DNA of 15,738 nt, taken from the NCBI GenBank assembly GCA_964441705.1, contig CAYTWF010000059.1, positions 1 to 15,738 of the forward strand. Direction: 5' to 3'. Of this stretch, positions 15,709 to 15,738 are shown piece by piece. The DNA comes from Eshraghiella sp964441705 (GTDB lineage: Bacteria; Bacillota; Clostridia; Lachnospirales; Lachnospiraceae). The notes under the pieces are model-generated. The model had not been told where the DNA came from. It saw nothing but the letters and a program-made list of their open reading frames with translations, and did not search any database. Position numbers and translations under genes: made by a program. Every line of letters begins with the position of its first letter. Position 1 is the first letter of the stretch.

Positions 15709-15738
15709 TATAACCAAGAAAAACACCTGCTATTTCAC

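Larger units (their letters stand above)
15321..15738. mobile_element. Partial insertion sequence, IS1182/IS5-like
   Basis: From about 15321 to the window end the sequence no longer fits the locus and carries a minus-strand transposase remnant. The left boundary is inferred from where the GH43-like reading is interrupted. The right end lies outside the window, so terminal repeats and a target-site duplication cannot be checked. Confidence 0.5.

Noticed and set aside
1..15738. tRNA, rRNA, CRISPR array, toxin-antitoxin or phage-defence genes
   Set aside because: I saw no repeat-spacer pattern, no tRNA-like cloverleaf and no defence-family motif. Nearly all of the window is accounted for by carbohydrate enzymes and the two edge fragments.

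Overview
This window is a piece of a polysaccharide utilisation locus (PUL) from a member of the Bacteroidetes, probably order Bacteroidales. The case rests on three observations. Exported glycoside hydrolases (GH43, GH97, GH127/146, GH31, GH95, GH8) are packed together on one strand. Their leaders are A-rich, with no clear Shine-Dalgarno sequence. GH97 and BT0349-type GH127/146 enzymes are also typical of that phylum. I cannot fix the genus; a Dysgonomonadaceae-like organism is only a guess.

Layout. Positions 1-159 hold an AT-rich minus-strand fragment of a GrpB/UPF0157 family gene. At about 150-160 this switches abruptly to a plus-strand GH43 gene that lacks its N-terminus. A tight co-directional run follows: GH43 (N-truncated), GH43-CBM6, GH97, GH127/146, a second GH43-CBM6, GH31 (broken by a frameshifting deletion) and GH95 (containing a 10-N assembly gap). 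Gaps between these genes are only 5-52 bases, so they probably form one operon. A 248-base spacer with possible gene debris and a weak promoter candidate comes next. It is followed by a GH8 reducing-end-xylosidase-like lipoprotein gene and the first codons of another GH43-like gene. That last gene is frameshifted in its signal peptide and cut off at about 15320. The remaining 3' end is a minus-strand remnant of an IS1182/IS5-like DDE transposase with an in-frame stop.

How the genes fit together (inference from family knowledge). Every intact N-terminus carries a signal peptide, so the enzymes act outside the cytoplasm, mostly in the periplasm. GH8 Rex-type enzymes trim xylo-oligosaccharides from the reducing end. 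XynD-like GH43-CBM6 enzymes remove arabinofuranose from xylan, and the first GH43 resembles a beta-xylosidase/arabinofuranosidase. Retaining GH97 removes alpha-galactose or beta-L-arabinopyranose, GH127/146 removes beta-L-arabinofuranose, GH31 removes alpha-xylose or a related sugar, and GH95 removes alpha-L-galactose or alpha-L-fucose. Together these would strip side chains from a heavily decorated glucuronoarabinoxylan of the cereal type. SusC/SusD, the sensor/regulator, the endo-xylanase and any alpha-glucuronidase are not in this window.

I found no previously undescribed system. The points most worth a second look are the chimeric left junction, the GH31 deletion, the GH95 substrate-specificity residue, and the clustering of lesions, which could reflect real locus decay or draft-assembly artefacts.
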